Positions 1-8,105 of a stretch of 64,000 bases of DNA are shown piece after piece (the first letter of the stretch is position 1; each line of letters begins with the position of its first letter). The notes below the pieces were generated by a model. The model did not search any database. It saw only the letters and a list, made by a program, of their open reading frames with translations, and was not told where the DNA came from. The translations under genes were made by a program, and so were the position numbers. The stretch is from Rhizobium sp. NLR16a (lineage in GTDB: Bacteria > Pseudomonadota > Alphaproteobacteria > Rhizobiales > Rhizobiaceae), in NCBI RefSeq assembly GCF_017948245.1, contig NZ_CP072865.1:3311501-3375500 (forward strand), read 5' to 3'.

Positions 1-1100
1 TTAGATTTCTTCAGAAACATGTCAGCGGCCGGATTCGCCGCGATATAACCGTGGTTCGTCAACCAGGTGCAGAACGCGCTGAAGCCGGAAAGATATCGAT
101 TGACGGTCGTCGTGCTGATCGTCGGCTTCTTCACCGTCTCATTGTGCTTGACGATTTGGGTGAGCTTCATCCCTTCGAACGCTTTCGTCTCGGTGGCCTT
201 CACAGGATATTGCAGCAAGAGCGCCTTCCACTCGCGAACCACCTTCTTGTCAATTCGATGCACCGGGAACGTGCTGCCAACGTATTCAACGAACAGACCA
301 ACGTCTCGGCGAGCCTGCGCCAGCGTGTCGGGCTTGATCTGGTTCGGGTTCTCGCGGGAGTAGCTTTCGAACAGCTCCATGATAGTCTCACCTGGCGCTG
401 CCGCTTCGCGAGCTCTACCGCTCGCAGGCTTAACGATCGGATCTTTGGGAGCACCTGAGAAATCTCCTGTGTCACGCTCCAGGGTGCGCTGTAGCCCCTC
501 GATCTCCGCCCGGGTCATCAAGGTGCAGAGCTCGCGGTATTCATCAGACCCCGTATCGACAAGTAGTCGATGCTGGGCAACGAACTTCTTTACTGCAGGC
601 TCGATCAACTTCGCATCGCCGGCCGTAAGCGCGCTTTTCAGTGCGTTGAGACGGCGCGCACGGAGGTTTGCGTCATCGGTGCGTGCGCGAAGCATGAGTT
701 CATAATCGGTGTAGGCGTTGATCATGCCGAAAAAATTCTCGGACGTGATCTCCCCCATGTCGATCTGGCGATAGATGTGCTGCAATTCGGCATCCATCTG
801 CTCCGGTGTTGGCATGGACCGCTGCGTGCGATCATAGCCGTCAATCGTAGCCTCGTAGTGCTGCCAGACGGCGATCGCCTTGTCGTCCGAGGTAATTTCT
901 CGGCGCGCACGAACCTCCTCGAATTCAGCGCGCCAACCCTCTATCACGGGCCAGAGGCGCTTCTTCGCTTCGTTCTCATCCTTGGTGCGCAGAGACTTCT
1001 TGCGCGTCGTGGTTCCGTAATGCCCGACGAGATCGAGCGGGACATCCAGCCTCGCGTAGTAGGTAGCGTTTCGCCGTTCGAGATATGTAACCCTTGCCAA
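1..1100 (-). CDS. Tyrosine-recombinase (phage-type) integrase, N-terminal part, cut by window edge
   Basis: An open frame of 366 codons runs leftward and leaves the window without a stop. The first residues (ARVTYLERRNATYYARLDVP) match the short N-terminal domain of DUF6538-type phage integrases. The last residues seen (TVNRYLSGFSAFCTWLTNHG, then YIAANPAADM) are the SAM-like core-binding domain that precedes the catalytic domain in this family. The catalytic Arg/His/Tyr residues lie outside the window, so activity cannot be judged. The start is probably the TTG at 1100, because an in-frame TAG lies at 1121-1119 and no ATG fits. The gene starts only 117 bp from an att-like repeat at 1217 and points away from it, as expected for an integrase at the end of an element lying to the left. 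Confidence 0.8.
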   Translation of the reverse strand, partial: MARVTYLERRNATYYARLDVPLDLVGHYGTTTRKKSLRTKDENEAKKRLWPVIEGWRAEFEEVRARREITSDDKAIAVWQHYEATIDGYDRTQRSMPTPEQMDAELQHIYRQIDMGEITSENFFGMINAYTDYELMLRARTDDANLRARRLNALKSALTAGDAKLIEPAVKKFVAQHRLLVDTGSDEYRELCTLMTRAEIEGLQRTLERDTGDFSGAPKDPIVKPASGRAREAAAPGETIMELFESYSRENPNQIKPDTLAQARRDVGLFVEYVGSTFPVHRIDKKVVREWKALLLQYPVKATETKAFEGMKLTQIVKHNETVKKPTISTTTVNRYLSGFSAFCTWLTNHGYIAANPAADMFLKKS

Positions 1101-1541
1101 ATCCGCCCATCCGTAGCACTATTCCGGAACACCCAACCGGAACAGTCCTAGAAAATAAGCTGTTTGTTTGCAATAGGTTGTTTTGCATCATAGGCTTACT
1201 GAAAGTTGGATTACTTTCCAGGTTCCCCAGCCAATTCTCTCCATTGATTTGTTGACTCATGCCGGATTTCGTTTTGGCATATTGGCGACCTGATGCCAAG
1301 AACTGACGCCCACTGGTGAACCAGGCACTAGCGCCCCGCAACCGACCCCTTCGGGCGAAGACAGGGGTTTCGTCATGGCAGTGCGCCACGAGGTCAAGAA
1401 CTCACTCGCCGCAGAAACTCATCTTCTATCGGCGGCCGCACATACCCGCCGCTTTCGTTCATTCCTGTCCGGGCAGCCGTCTTTCACTCAATTTTCAATT
1501 TTCCGATCACAGAAAAGCTCGGATGATCGGCCGGAAGCTCA
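1101..1541. other. Gene-free stretch with att-like repeat and a hairpin
   Basis: No convincing gene is seen between the integrase start and the flavin reductase stop. The stretch holds the att-like repeat at 1217-1305 and, further right, an inverted repeat ACCCCT (1345-1350)/AGGGGT (1363-1368) with a second small stem TTCG/CGAA inside its loop. That hairpin lies about 175 bp downstream of the flavin-reductase stop, so it could end the leftward operon, but it has no T-run on that side and is weak evidence. The short open frames here have no ribosome-binding site and no family resemblance. Confidence 0.45.
1217..1305. repeat. att-like direct repeat, copy A
   Basis: The first 26 bp (1217-1242) are identical to 12180-12205. 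After a short variable spacer, 1257-1305 matches 12233-12282 with only a few differences (shared core TCATGCCGGAT and GACCTGATGCC). The opening TCCAGGTTCCCCAGCCA has the form of a tRNA 3' end: T-arm half CCAGG, acceptor strand TTCCCCA, discriminator G and CCA. A U1-A72 pair with discriminator G fits a Gln- or Asn-type tRNA. tRNA 3' ends are the usual targets of tyrosine-recombinase islands, and an integrase gene begins 117 bp away. The repeat is seen directly; the att role is inferred. Confidence 0.65.
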
Positions 1542-2201
1542 CTACGCCGCCGTCTGCTCACCCGCCTTCCGGCTTTCCCACTCCTGTAGCGTCGGCGTCT
1601 TGATATCGAACTGGTCACGCGTTCGGGCATAAGTGTGGCCACCCATACGGCCAACCGCATCCATCATCTGCTGATCGATATGCAGGTTTGATGCGTTGAC
1701 CGCATCGCTACGGACAAACACGCCGACGACCTCGCCGAGGATGATCTCGCGGGCCGGGCCGACCTGCAGAGTTGTGTGACGGCGGCATTCAAGTGCGGCC
1801 GGGGCCGCGAGGATACGGGGGCTTCGCACCATCTGGCCGGGCATGGTCGCAAGACCCGCCTCCTCCATCTCGTTCACCTCCGGGCCGAACTTGATGGCGC
1901 AGACCTCCATCTGATCCACCAGTGCATTATCGCAGATGTGGACGGTGAACTCGCCGGTCTCCCGGACGTTGCGGGCGGTGTCCTTGAACCGCATGTCGGC
2001 ATAGTTCTCTACGCCGATGGCGACGATTGCCGGATCGTGGGTCAGAACATTGAAGAAGCTGAACGGGCCGGCGTTCGGCTGGCCGTCCTTGCTGACCGTC
2101 GTCACCAGCGCGATCGGGCGCGGAATCACGGTGCCGATCAGGATCTTATAGCGCTCGCGTTCTGTGAGCGTGGCGAAGGCGAAATGGGTGTGGTCTGTCA
2201 T
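1542..2201 (-). CDS. Flavin reductase family protein (DIM6/NTAB type)
   Basis: This 219-residue protein has the split-barrel flavin reductase pattern: an N-terminal YKILIGTVIPRPIALVTT segment followed by NAGPFSFFNVLTHDPAIVAIG, the FMN-binding core of flavoredoxin/DIM6 proteins. Members bind FMN and reduce it or serve as the reductase half of two-component monooxygenases; the substrate here is unknown. The frame can be extended upstream, but the ATG at 2201 lies just after the stop of the M24-like gene (2203) and begins the recognisable domain, so it is preferred. It is the last gene of the leftward sigma-54 operon, which suggests that it acts on the imported compound or its product. Confidence 0.8.
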   Translation of the reverse strand: MTDHTHFAFATLTERERYKILIGTVIPRPIALVTTVSKDGQPNAGPFSFFNVLTHDPAIVAIGVENYADMRFKDTARNVRETGEFTVHICDNALVDQMEVCAIKFGPEVNEMEEAGLATMPGQMVRSPRILAAPAALECRRHTTLQVGPAREIILGEVVGVFVRSDAVNASNLHIDQQMMDAVGRMGGHTYARTRDQFDIKTPTLQEWESRKAGEQTAA

Positions 2202-2202
2202 A

Positions 2203-3627
2203 TCAGGCCTCGGCAGCGATGCGGTGGGTTTCAAGCGGAGTATGGCGGGAGAGGTTCTCGAACCCATCCTTGGTGACGACATACATGTCGCCGACATTGC
2301 AGCCGGCCGAAAGCGGCTCCAGCCATTGCGTATGGAGCACGAAGACCATCCCTTCTTCCATCCGGTCGTAATTGTGGGAGGAGATGTTGAAGCTGTTCTG
2401 CCCTCCGGCCATGCCGACCGAGTGGCCAAGGTTGGGATTATGTGGCCCGTGCGTCGCCGGGTAGACGTGCATGAGTTTGCGGCCCTGCGCCTCCCAGTCG
2501 ATGTTCTTCACATACTGTCGCGGGATGAGGCGGGCGCTGCCATCGTCCATCGGAGCCCAGTTGTAGGGCATGGTGCGCGCTTCGGGCGAGGTCAGCATGC
2601 CGCGCTCGATCATTGGCTCGAAGGCCGCGTTGTTGACGTCGCGCATCAGGGCACCGGGGCGGATCAGCTTTTCAGCGCGCTTGACGCCCTCGGTGCAGGC
2701 TTCGAGCACCTCTTCCTGCCGTTTGGTGATCCCGCCGACCGCGATCATGCGGGCGGTCTGGGCGGTGTAGCCGCGATAGGTGACATTCGAGACATAGAGG
2801 TTGATCAGGTCGCCCGGCCGCACGACATGGCCGTAGGGCTTGCCGCAATGGGTGCCGAACTCGTTGATGCCGATCTGGTAGCCGTCGCCGGTCAAGCCGC
2901 CGTAGGAGAGTTGCGCCTGGGTGAAGGCGGCGTAGATTTCATGGTCGGTGACGCCGGGTTTCGCAACATGATAGGCAGCCTGGGTGGCGATGCTGATGAG
3001 CTGGGCGGCGGCGCGGAACATGGTGATCTCGCGCGGCGAGCGGACCTTCTGCATCCGGTCGAGGATGGCGTTGTCGGCGACGAACTTCGTCTTCGGCATC
3101 AGTTCTTCGAGCGCCGCCCAGAAGGTCAGCGAGGTGCGGTCGCCGATGCGGCCGATCTGCGCCTTCGCGAGCCCCATGCCGGCCAGAAGCTCGGCGCACT
3201 TCTCGGCGGTCTTGACGACGCTGTCGCCGGGACGGTCGGCATATTCGCGGCCGATCGGACCGATCTGCCAGATGTCCTCAACCAGCACCGGCTCGCCGCC
3301 CGGCGGCAGAAGCACGGACTGGGTGAAGAAGGAGAGCAGCGTCAGCGGCTTGTCGGCATCGGTCGGGATAATCAGCACACCCTCGCGCATCCAGTCGCAG
3401 ATATAGCGCAGATAGTGGTTTGACGTGTGGAACCAGCCGACGCCGCCGGTATGGACGATCAGCGCATCATGGCCGGCTTCCACGGCCTGGCGGCGGATGC
3501 GGCGCAGGCGATCCTCGAATTCCTCGACCGGCAGCGGCAGCGGCGCGTCGAAATCGAAGTCCGGCTGGAAATCGGCCAGCAGCGATCCGACGCGGTAGGA
3601 TCCTGACTTGGTTGCGCTAGGGGTCAT
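2203..3627 (-). CDS. M24-family (creatinase/aminopeptidase P fold) hydrolase lacking canonical metal ligands
   Basis: The 474-residue protein has an N-terminal creatinase-type domain (about 35-190) and a C-terminal pita-bread domain (about 195-465) with recognisable M24 landmarks: GDLINLYVSN at 272-281, GYTAQTAR at 286-293, GHSVGM at 401-406 and MEEGMVF near 423-429. Metal-dependent M24 enzymes carry Asp at the two spots occupied here by Val/Ser (about 279-280) and Gln290, and Glu near Asp447. The dinuclear metal site therefore looks absent, as in creatinase and ectoine-hydrolase-like members that work without metals. It probably hydrolyses a small C-N bond substrate rather than peptides. It sits directly downstream of a polyamine-type ABC importer, whose cargo is the likely substrate. 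Confidence 0.8.
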   Translation of the reverse strand: MTPSATKSGSYRVGSLLADFQPDFDFDAPLPLPVEEFEDRLRRIRRQAVEAGHDALIVHTGGVGWFHTSNHYLRYICDWMREGVLIIPTDADKPLTLLSFFTQSVLLPPGGEPVLVEDIWQIGPIGREYADRPGDSVVKTAEKCAELLAGMGLAKAQIGRIGDRTSLTFWAALEELMPKTKFVADNAILDRMQKVRSPREITMFRAAAQLISIATQAAYHVAKPGVTDHEIYAAFTQAQLSYGGLTGDGYQIGINEFGTHCGKPYGHVVRPGDLINLYVSNVTYRGYTAQTARMIAVGGITKRQEEVLEACTEGVKRAEKLIRPGALMRDVNNAAFEPMIERGMLTSPEARTMPYNWAPMDDGSARLIPRQYVKNIDWEAQGRKLMHVYPATHGPHNPNLGHSVGMAGGQNSFNISSHNYDRMEEGMVFVLHTQWLEPLSAGCNVGDMYVVTKDGFENLSRHTPLETHRIAAEA

Positions 3628-3661
3628 AGAGTGTTTCCTTCCAGATTATTCTTGAGCTTGA

Positions 3662-4495
3662 TCAGGCCTGCCGCGGCGCGAGAACGCGCCTTGCGACGAG
3701 CATGACGATCAGGGTGAGACCGATGAGGATGCCCGAGATCGCGGCGACGCGGACGTCGAGCGACTCCTCGATCAGCGCGAACATCCGGAGCGGCAGGACT
3801 GTCGTTTCGGCATCCGCGAGGAAGAGCGAAACCGAGACATTGTCCAGCGACTGGATGAAGACCAGGAACGCGCCGGCAAGAATGCCCGGCATCAAGAGCG
3901 GCAGCGTCACCCGGCGAAGCGTGGTGAACCAGGATGCGCCCATCACGGTCGATGCCTCGGCGAGCGACGGATTGAGACCCTGCGCGACGACGGAGGCAGC
4001 GCGATACATCAGCGGCCCGAAGACGACGACATGGCCGGCGACGGTCAGCCAGAGCGACGGCTGGAAGCCGATGAAATTGGCGACGATCAGGGCTGCCAGA
4101 CCATAGACGAGGCTGGGCAGGACGAGTGGCGACAGAAGCAAAGGTTCGATCGCGCCGACCGTCCCCTTGCGCATCCGGCTCATGCCGATGGTCGCGGGTA
4201 CGGCAAAAAGCAGCGAGCCCATAACCGCAAGGCCTGCGATCTTCAGCGAATTGAAGGCAGCCGCATGTTCGGTTGCCGAGCGGACCGGATCGAGCAGCGC
4301 CTCATACCAGCGAAGCGAGAAGCCTTCAGGCGGGTATTTCAAGGTCTGGCCCGAGGTGAAGGACATCGTCAGGGCAATGACGATCGGCGCGACGAGATAG
4401 ATCACGGCGAAGGTGCCGAAACCGAAAACGATAACTCTGTATAGCAGACCGGGGATGGGATTTTCACGCCTATGAGTAAGCTTGGGATTAGCCAT
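3662..4495 (-). CDS. ABC transporter permease, PotC type
   Basis: This inner-membrane permease of about 277 residues belongs to the binding-protein-dependent family that moves polyamines, opines and related cations. About six hydrophobic segments are visible, and the cytoplasmic EAA loop appears as EASTVMGASWFTTLRRVTLP. The ATG at 4495 is chosen over an upstream TTG because AGGAGG lies 10 bases before it. It overlaps the end of the other permease gene by 8 bp, which indicates translational coupling. With the genes at 4488-7529 it makes up a complete importer. The exact substrate cannot be read from the sequence. Confidence 0.87.
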   Translation of the reverse strand: MANPKLTHRRENPIPGLLYRVIVFGFGTFAVIYLVAPIVIALTMSFTSGQTLKYPPEGFSLRWYEALLDPVRSATEHAAAFNSLKIAGLAVMGSLLFAVPATIGMSRMRKGTVGAIEPLLLSPLVLPSLVYGLAALIVANFIGFQPSLWLTVAGHVVVFGPLMYRAASVVAQGLNPSLAEASTVMGASWFTTLRRVTLPLLMPGILAGAFLVFIQSLDNVSVSLFLADAETTVLPLRMFALIEESLDVRVAAISGILIGLTLIVMLVARRVLAPRQA

Positions 4496-5318
4496 GGCCG
4501 ACAAGCCTCCTGTGACGGGAAATCATGGTCATTGTGACGAGCAGGCAACCGGTGGAGAGCAGCAGCACGACGGCAATCGCCGAAGCCAGTGGCCAGTCAA
4601 ACAGCGTGCCGACCTCGCGGTAGATCAACTGCGGCACATAGACGTTGCGCGCGCCACCGATAACGACCTGTGTGACGAAGGAACTGCTGGTGCTGGCGAA
4701 GACCAGTATCCAGCCGGCCAGCAGACTCGGCAGCATGAGCGGGACGAGTACGGTGACGAAGATGCGCCATGGACCGGCACCGGAAACCTGTGCTGCTTCG
4801 GTATATTGAACCGGCGTGCGCGACAGGATGGCGACTAGGGGCAGGATGATCAGCGGCAGGTCGATCTGGCACATGGCCATGACGAGGCCGAGTTCGGTGA
4901 ACATCAGGGTCATCGGCCGACCGATCAGCCCGAGCCCGAGCAGCGCCTCGCTGATCGGCCCCTGCCGGCCGAGGATGACGATCCAGGCGAAGGTGCGTAC
5001 CACATTGCTGGTCAGCATGGGAATGAGCGTCAGGAAGATGATGACTTGGCGCGCCGTCTTGCCGCTATGCCAGTAGAGAAGCGCGATCGGCACCCCGAGC
5101 AGCGTCGTGGCAAGAACCGTCTCCAGGCCCAGCCGGGCGGTATTGACGAGGACGCGAAAATTGAACGCGTCCCCGAAGAACCGGCCATAGTTGGCCAGCG
5201 TGGCCCCGTCCGGGCCTGTGAAGCTGAAACCGACGAGGACGGCGAGCGGCGTCGCAAAGAACGCCACCGACAGCAACAGCATCGGTACAACGTATGGAAA
5301 ACCGCCCGCCTTCATCAT
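4488..5318 (-). CDS. ABC transporter permease, PotB type
   Basis: This 276-residue membrane protein has six predicted transmembrane stretches and an EAA loop (TEAAQVSGAGPWRIFVTVLV). It resembles the PotB/PotH half of spermidine/putrescine-type importers and would pair with the permease encoded immediately downstream to form the channel. The gene starts only 7 bp after the stop of the binding-protein gene, so the four transporter genes and the two enzyme genes after them appear to form one transcription unit reading leftward from the sigma-54 promoter at 7611-7597. Confidence 0.87.
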   Translation of the reverse strand: MMKAGGFPYVVPMLLLSVAFFATPLAVLVGFSFTGPDGATLANYGRFFGDAFNFRVLVNTARLGLETVLATTLLGVPIALLYWHSGKTARQVIIFLTLIPMLTSNVVRTFAWIVILGRQGPISEALLGLGLIGRPMTLMFTELGLVMAMCQIDLPLIILPLVAILSRTPVQYTEAAQVSGAGPWRIFVTVLVPLMLPSLLAGWILVFASTSSSFVTQVVIGGARNVYVPQLIYREVGTLFDWPLASAIAVVLLLSTGCLLVTMTMISRHRRLVGHG

Positions 5319-5325
5319 GCTCCCC

Positions 5326-6369
5326 TCAGCCTGCGACGAGAGCGTCGAACTGGCGGATCCAGTCGGCGCGGTTCTTGTTGATGGCGACCCAGTCCGGATA
5401 GACCATGTTGCCGAGCTGCTCGCGCGTCACATAGGCTTCGATCTCAGGCGTCAGCGCGACGTCCTTGTTGGTCGGGAACATCTCGGTCGGCGGCAGCTTC
5501 AGCTTGTCCTGCGCAGCCTTGGAGATGGCGGCATCCATATAGGCATAGGCCGCATCGAGGTTCTTTGCGCCCTTGGTCAGGTGGATGTTGACCGGGGCTG
5601 CCGGCGCGCCGGTTTCCGGGGCGACATATTCCGCCTTGAGGCCCATCGACTTCAGACGGGCGACATTGCCGGTCGAGCACATGAAGACCGCGATCTCGCC
5701 CTGCTGGAACAGCGTCATCTGGTGGTTGGTACTGTCGACGACGCCCTTCAGGTGTTCCGGATGGTCCTTGAACAGCTTGAAGACCGCATCCATGTCGTTC
5801 GGGCCGGAGCCAAAAATCTTCGCCATCTCCGTATAGGCCATGACGGCCGTGTTCGAACCGAAACCGGTCCAGGAGACGAGGCCGCTGTAGGCCGGATTTT
5901 CGAACAGGTCGCGATACCCCTTCGGACGCGGAACGAGGTCGGGATTGTAGGCGATGCCGTTGACCTCGATCGTCACCGTCGGACCGTATTCGCCCTGGAA
6001 GGCCGGATCGAGCATGCCCCAGTTCTTGAGACGGCTCGGGTCGATCTTCTGGATGATGTCGTTTTCGATGGCCACGGCCATCTGACCGGGCGACATCAGC
6101 AGCGTATCGTAGGGCGGGTTGCCGGGGCTCGCCATGACCTTGGCGAGCTGGTCCTGCGCCATCGACGGGGCGATGGTCAGGCCGTAGCCGGCTTCCTTGA
6201 CGAGCGGGCCCAGAACGCTGCGATAGCCGTCTTCCCAGTTGCCCGGAAAGGTCGCGGCAATGGCGGTCTCGCCGGCCGCCGCACGAGCGGCGAATGGCAT
6301 TGCCGAAGCTGCAGCAACGCCGGCAGCGAGAAGGCCGAAATGGCGGCGGGTCATTTTGAAGTCGTTCAT
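5326..6369 (-). CDS. ABC transporter substrate-binding protein, PotD-like, Tat-exported
   Basis: This periplasmic solute-binding protein of about 346 residues opens with a twin-arginine signal (TRRHFGLLAAG then AAASAMPFAARA), so it is probably exported folded by the Tat route. The mature part (TAIAATFPGNWEDGYRSVLG, then PYDTLLMSP and YDLVPRPKGYRDLFENP-like stretches) follows the spermidine/putrescine and Fe/opine binding-protein family. The ATG at 6369 is preferred over one 33 bp upstream because it has GAGGTGAC just before it and starts a proper Tat leader. It supplies the specificity of the leftward importer. Ligand unknown: polyamine-like or guanidino/amino compounds fit the family. Confidence 0.85.
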   Translation of the reverse strand: MNDFKMTRRHFGLLAAGVAAASAMPFAARAAAGETAIAATFPGNWEDGYRSVLGPLVKEAGYGLTIAPSMAQDQLAKVMASPGNPPYDTLLMSPGQMAVAIENDIIQKIDPSRLKNWGMLDPAFQGEYGPTVTIEVNGIAYNPDLVPRPKGYRDLFENPAYSGLVSWTGFGSNTAVMAYTEMAKIFGSGPNDMDAVFKLFKDHPEHLKGVVDSTNHQMTLFQQGEIAVFMCSTGNVARLKSMGLKAEYVAPETGAPAAPVNIHLTKGAKNLDAAYAYMDAAISKAAQDKLKLPPTEMFPTNKDVALTPEIEAYVTREQLGNMVYPDWVAINKNRADWIRQFDALVAG

Positions 6370-6416
6370 GCTGTCACCTCTGTCGGTTGTTGTTGATGTC
6401 ATTCAGTCATAGGCAT

Positions 6417-7529
6417 TCACTGGATGCTTTCCGGTTCGGCCGGAAATGCGTGACACCTGCGGGTGTCGATCTCTGCGAAAAGCTGGGCCCCGATGTCCGG
6501 AATGGCGGTGCCGGGACCGCGAACCTCGGAGGCGCGCAGGCCCGTGCCGTCGTCGAGGACGAGGTCGTGGATCAGGGAGGGCCCGAGCGGCACGGAAACG
6601 GTGATGCGCGCGGCAAGCGCGTTCACGCCTGACTGCGTCATCAGGCGAACCTCTTCGGGCCGGAAGGTGATCGTGACCTTCGAGCCCGTGGTGAAGCTCA
6701 GACGGCGCGGGAGAACGAGGGTTTCGCCGCTCTCCAGAGCAATCACCGTGCTGCCGTCGCCGAACTCGGCAACGGTCCCGCGCAGGAGATTGGTCTGACC
6801 GATGAAGGTATTGACGAACAAGGTCTTCGGCCGATCGTAGACGGCCATCGGCGTATCGATCTGCTCGACGTTGCCCTTGTTCATCAGCACCAGCCGACTG
6901 GCGAGGCTCTGGGCCTCTTCCTGGTCATGGGTGACGATCAGCGTGGTGATGCCGAGCGTCTTCTGGAGATGAAGGAGCTCGACCTGCAGGTCGAAGCGCA
7001 GTGCCCGGTCAAGAGCGCCGAAGGGTTCGTCAAGAAGCAGGAGCGACGGGCGGCCCGCCATCGCGCGGGCGACGGCGACGCGCTGCTGCTGACCGCCGGA
7101 GAGTTCGCGAGGCAGGCGGTTGCCATAGCCATCGAGCCGGACAAGCGCGAGCATCTCGGCGACCTGTGCGTTTCGCTCCGCGCGCGGCACCTTCTGGCAG
7201 GCGAGCGGATAGGCGATGTTCTCCGCAACAGTCAGATGCGGGAACAGCGCATAGTTCTGGAAGACCATGCCGATCCCTCGCGCACGGGCGGAAACATTGG
7301 CAAGGTCGTCGTCGCCGAGCACGATCCTGCCCGCCTTCGGCTGGATGAGGCCGGCGATGGCCCTCAGCACCGTCGACTTGCCGCAGCCGCTCGGCCCCAG
7401 AAGCGCGACAATCTCGCCGGCCTCGATTTCGAAGGAAATGTCGCTGACGGCATTCTGCCCGCCATAGCTATGGGTAACGCCCCGAACACTGAGCCGCTTG
7501 CGATCGGCCGTCTTTGCGATGTCTAGCAT
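6417..7529 (-). CDS. ABC transporter ATP-binding protein, PotA type
   Basis: This is a 370-residue ATPase. Walker A is GPSGCGKST, the signature is LSGGQQQRVAVARA, Walker B is LLLLDEPFGALD, and the switch His is in VTHDQEEA. The region after about residue 245 is the TOBE-type regulatory domain found in PotA/UgpC/FbpC ATPases. The start at 7529 (MLDIAKTADRKR) is preferred to a longer frame because CAGGGAAG stands just before it and the extra residues carry no domain. It is the promoter-proximal gene of the leftward operon and lies 57 bp or so downstream of the start site expected from the sigma-54 promoter at 7611-7597. Confidence 0.88.
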   Translation of the reverse strand: MLDIAKTADRKRLSVRGVTHSYGGQNAVSDISFEIEAGEIVALLGPSGCGKSTVLRAIAGLIQPKAGRIVLGDDDLANVSARARGIGMVFQNYALFPHLTVAENIAYPLACQKVPRAERNAQVAEMLALVRLDGYGNRLPRELSGGQQQRVAVARAMAGRPSLLLLDEPFGALDRALRFDLQVELLHLQKTLGITTLIVTHDQEEAQSLASRLVLMNKGNVEQIDTPMAVYDRPKTLFVNTFIGQTNLLRGTVAEFGDGSTVIALESGETLVLPRRLSFTTGSKVTITFRPEEVRLMTQSGVNALAARITVSVPLGPSLIHDLVLDDGTGLRASEVRGPGTAIPDIGAQLFAEIDTRRCHAFPAEPESIQ

Positions 7530-7596
7530 GTGGCTTCCCTGACCTTGCGTGGTTGTGACGAGCGCTCCGACACCGGAGCATGTTGCAAAGGGAATT

Positions 7597-7611
7597 GCAA
7601 AGCCCGTGCCA
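7597..7611 (-). promoter_or_regulatory. Sigma-54 (RpoN) promoter of the leftward operon
   Basis: Read on the minus strand this is TGGCACGGGCTTTGC followed by A, a perfect match to the -24/-12 consensus TGGCACG-N4-TTGCW. Transcription would begin near 7586, leaving a leader of about 57 bases before the ATPase ATG at 7529. RpoN promoters need an activator ATPase bound upstream; no such gene is in the window. Confidence 0.8.
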
Positions 7612-7676
7612 GATTCGAAGCAGGACGAGCGGAATAAACTCAACTATCTGATTATAGGAACCTTTTTATGATTTAA

Positions 7677-7692
7677 AAAGTTTCGCAACTTT
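7677..7692. promoter_or_regulatory. Inverted repeat, candidate operator
   Basis: AAAGTT and AACTTT flank TCGC, giving a perfect 6-bp-arm dyad. The half-motif AAAGTTTCG recurs at 7737-7745 in the same orientation and at 7962-7971 in the opposite one. Repetition within one intergenic region suggests a regulator binding site; the GntR/FCD protein encoded at 11278 or an unseen sigma-54 activator are the obvious candidates. Confidence 0.45.
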
Positions 7693-7765
7693 CTTATTAT
7701 AAATTTCCGTTATTTATTTCGGAAGATATTTTGTCTAAAGTTTCGTCATAAATGTTCGATGCAGT

Positions 7766-7777
7766 GCAGAATTCTGC
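7766..7777. promoter_or_regulatory. 12-bp perfect palindrome, candidate activator site
   Basis: GCAGAATTCTGC is self-complementary. It lies about 155 bp upstream of the leftward -24 element and about 260 bp upstream of the rightward one, within the usual distance range for sigma-54 enhancer sites. The binding protein is unknown. Confidence 0.4.
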
Positions 7778-8038
7778 TCATTTATCGACCGCCGACACGA
7801 TGCGTCGGGCGAGCCACGAGCAATTTCGCAGGTGTTTCGCCATCACGCAGGGAATGAGGATGAAGAGAACGGCGAGACCTCAGGCAAATTTCGCTCAGAA
7901 AATCGACGTCAAGGATGATTTTTTAATCACGGTAAATTCGAATTATTATGCGAAATAATATGCGAAACTTTATTCGGAGAAGTGGAGATTAATAATTATT
8001 AATGCAAATTCAATCGCTTGATGTCGCAAATTTAAAAC

Positions 8039-8053
8039 TGGCACGGTGATTGC
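8039..8053 (+). promoter_or_regulatory. Sigma-54 (RpoN) promoter of the rightward operon
   Basis: TGGCACGGTGATTGC followed by T matches the consensus TGGCACG-N4-TTGCW at every fixed position. The predicted start site is near 8065, about 40 bases before the ATG at 8106. Together with the promoter at 7597-7611 it makes a divergent RpoN pair, so both operons are probably switched on by the same activator. Confidence 0.8.
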
Positions 8054-8105
8054 TTGGAAGATCCCAGAGAATTCACGCATGGCAAAATCTAAAAAAGGGG
8101 ATCCC

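Larger units (their letters stand above)
7612..8038. promoter_or_regulatory. AT-rich shared control region between two divergent sigma-54 promoters
   Basis: This stretch of about 430 bp has no credible gene and is much richer in A and T than its surroundings. It contains a 6-4-6 inverted repeat AAAGTT-TCGC-AACTTT (7677-7692), a second AAAGTTTCGTCAT (7737 onward), the reverse-oriented GCGAAACTTT (7962-7971), and a 12-bp perfect palindrome GCAGAATTCTGC (7766-7777). These are candidate upstream activator or repressor sites that could serve both promoters. The NifA pattern TGT-N10-ACA was looked for and not found. A 68-codon frame at 7752-7958 is not supported by composition or a ribosome-binding site. 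Confidence 0.55.

Noticed and set aside
2164..3423. 419-codon plus-strand frame opposite the M24-like gene
   Set aside because: Antisense shadow; the minus strand has a recognisable fold and operon context.
7752..7958. 68-codon open frame in the sigma-54 control region
   Set aside because: No ribosome-binding site, odd composition and AT-rich regulatory context; more likely non-coding.
7612..8038. NifA upstream activator site (TGT-N10-ACA)
   Set aside because: The closest string has GCA in place of ACA near 7753-7768; no exact match was seen.
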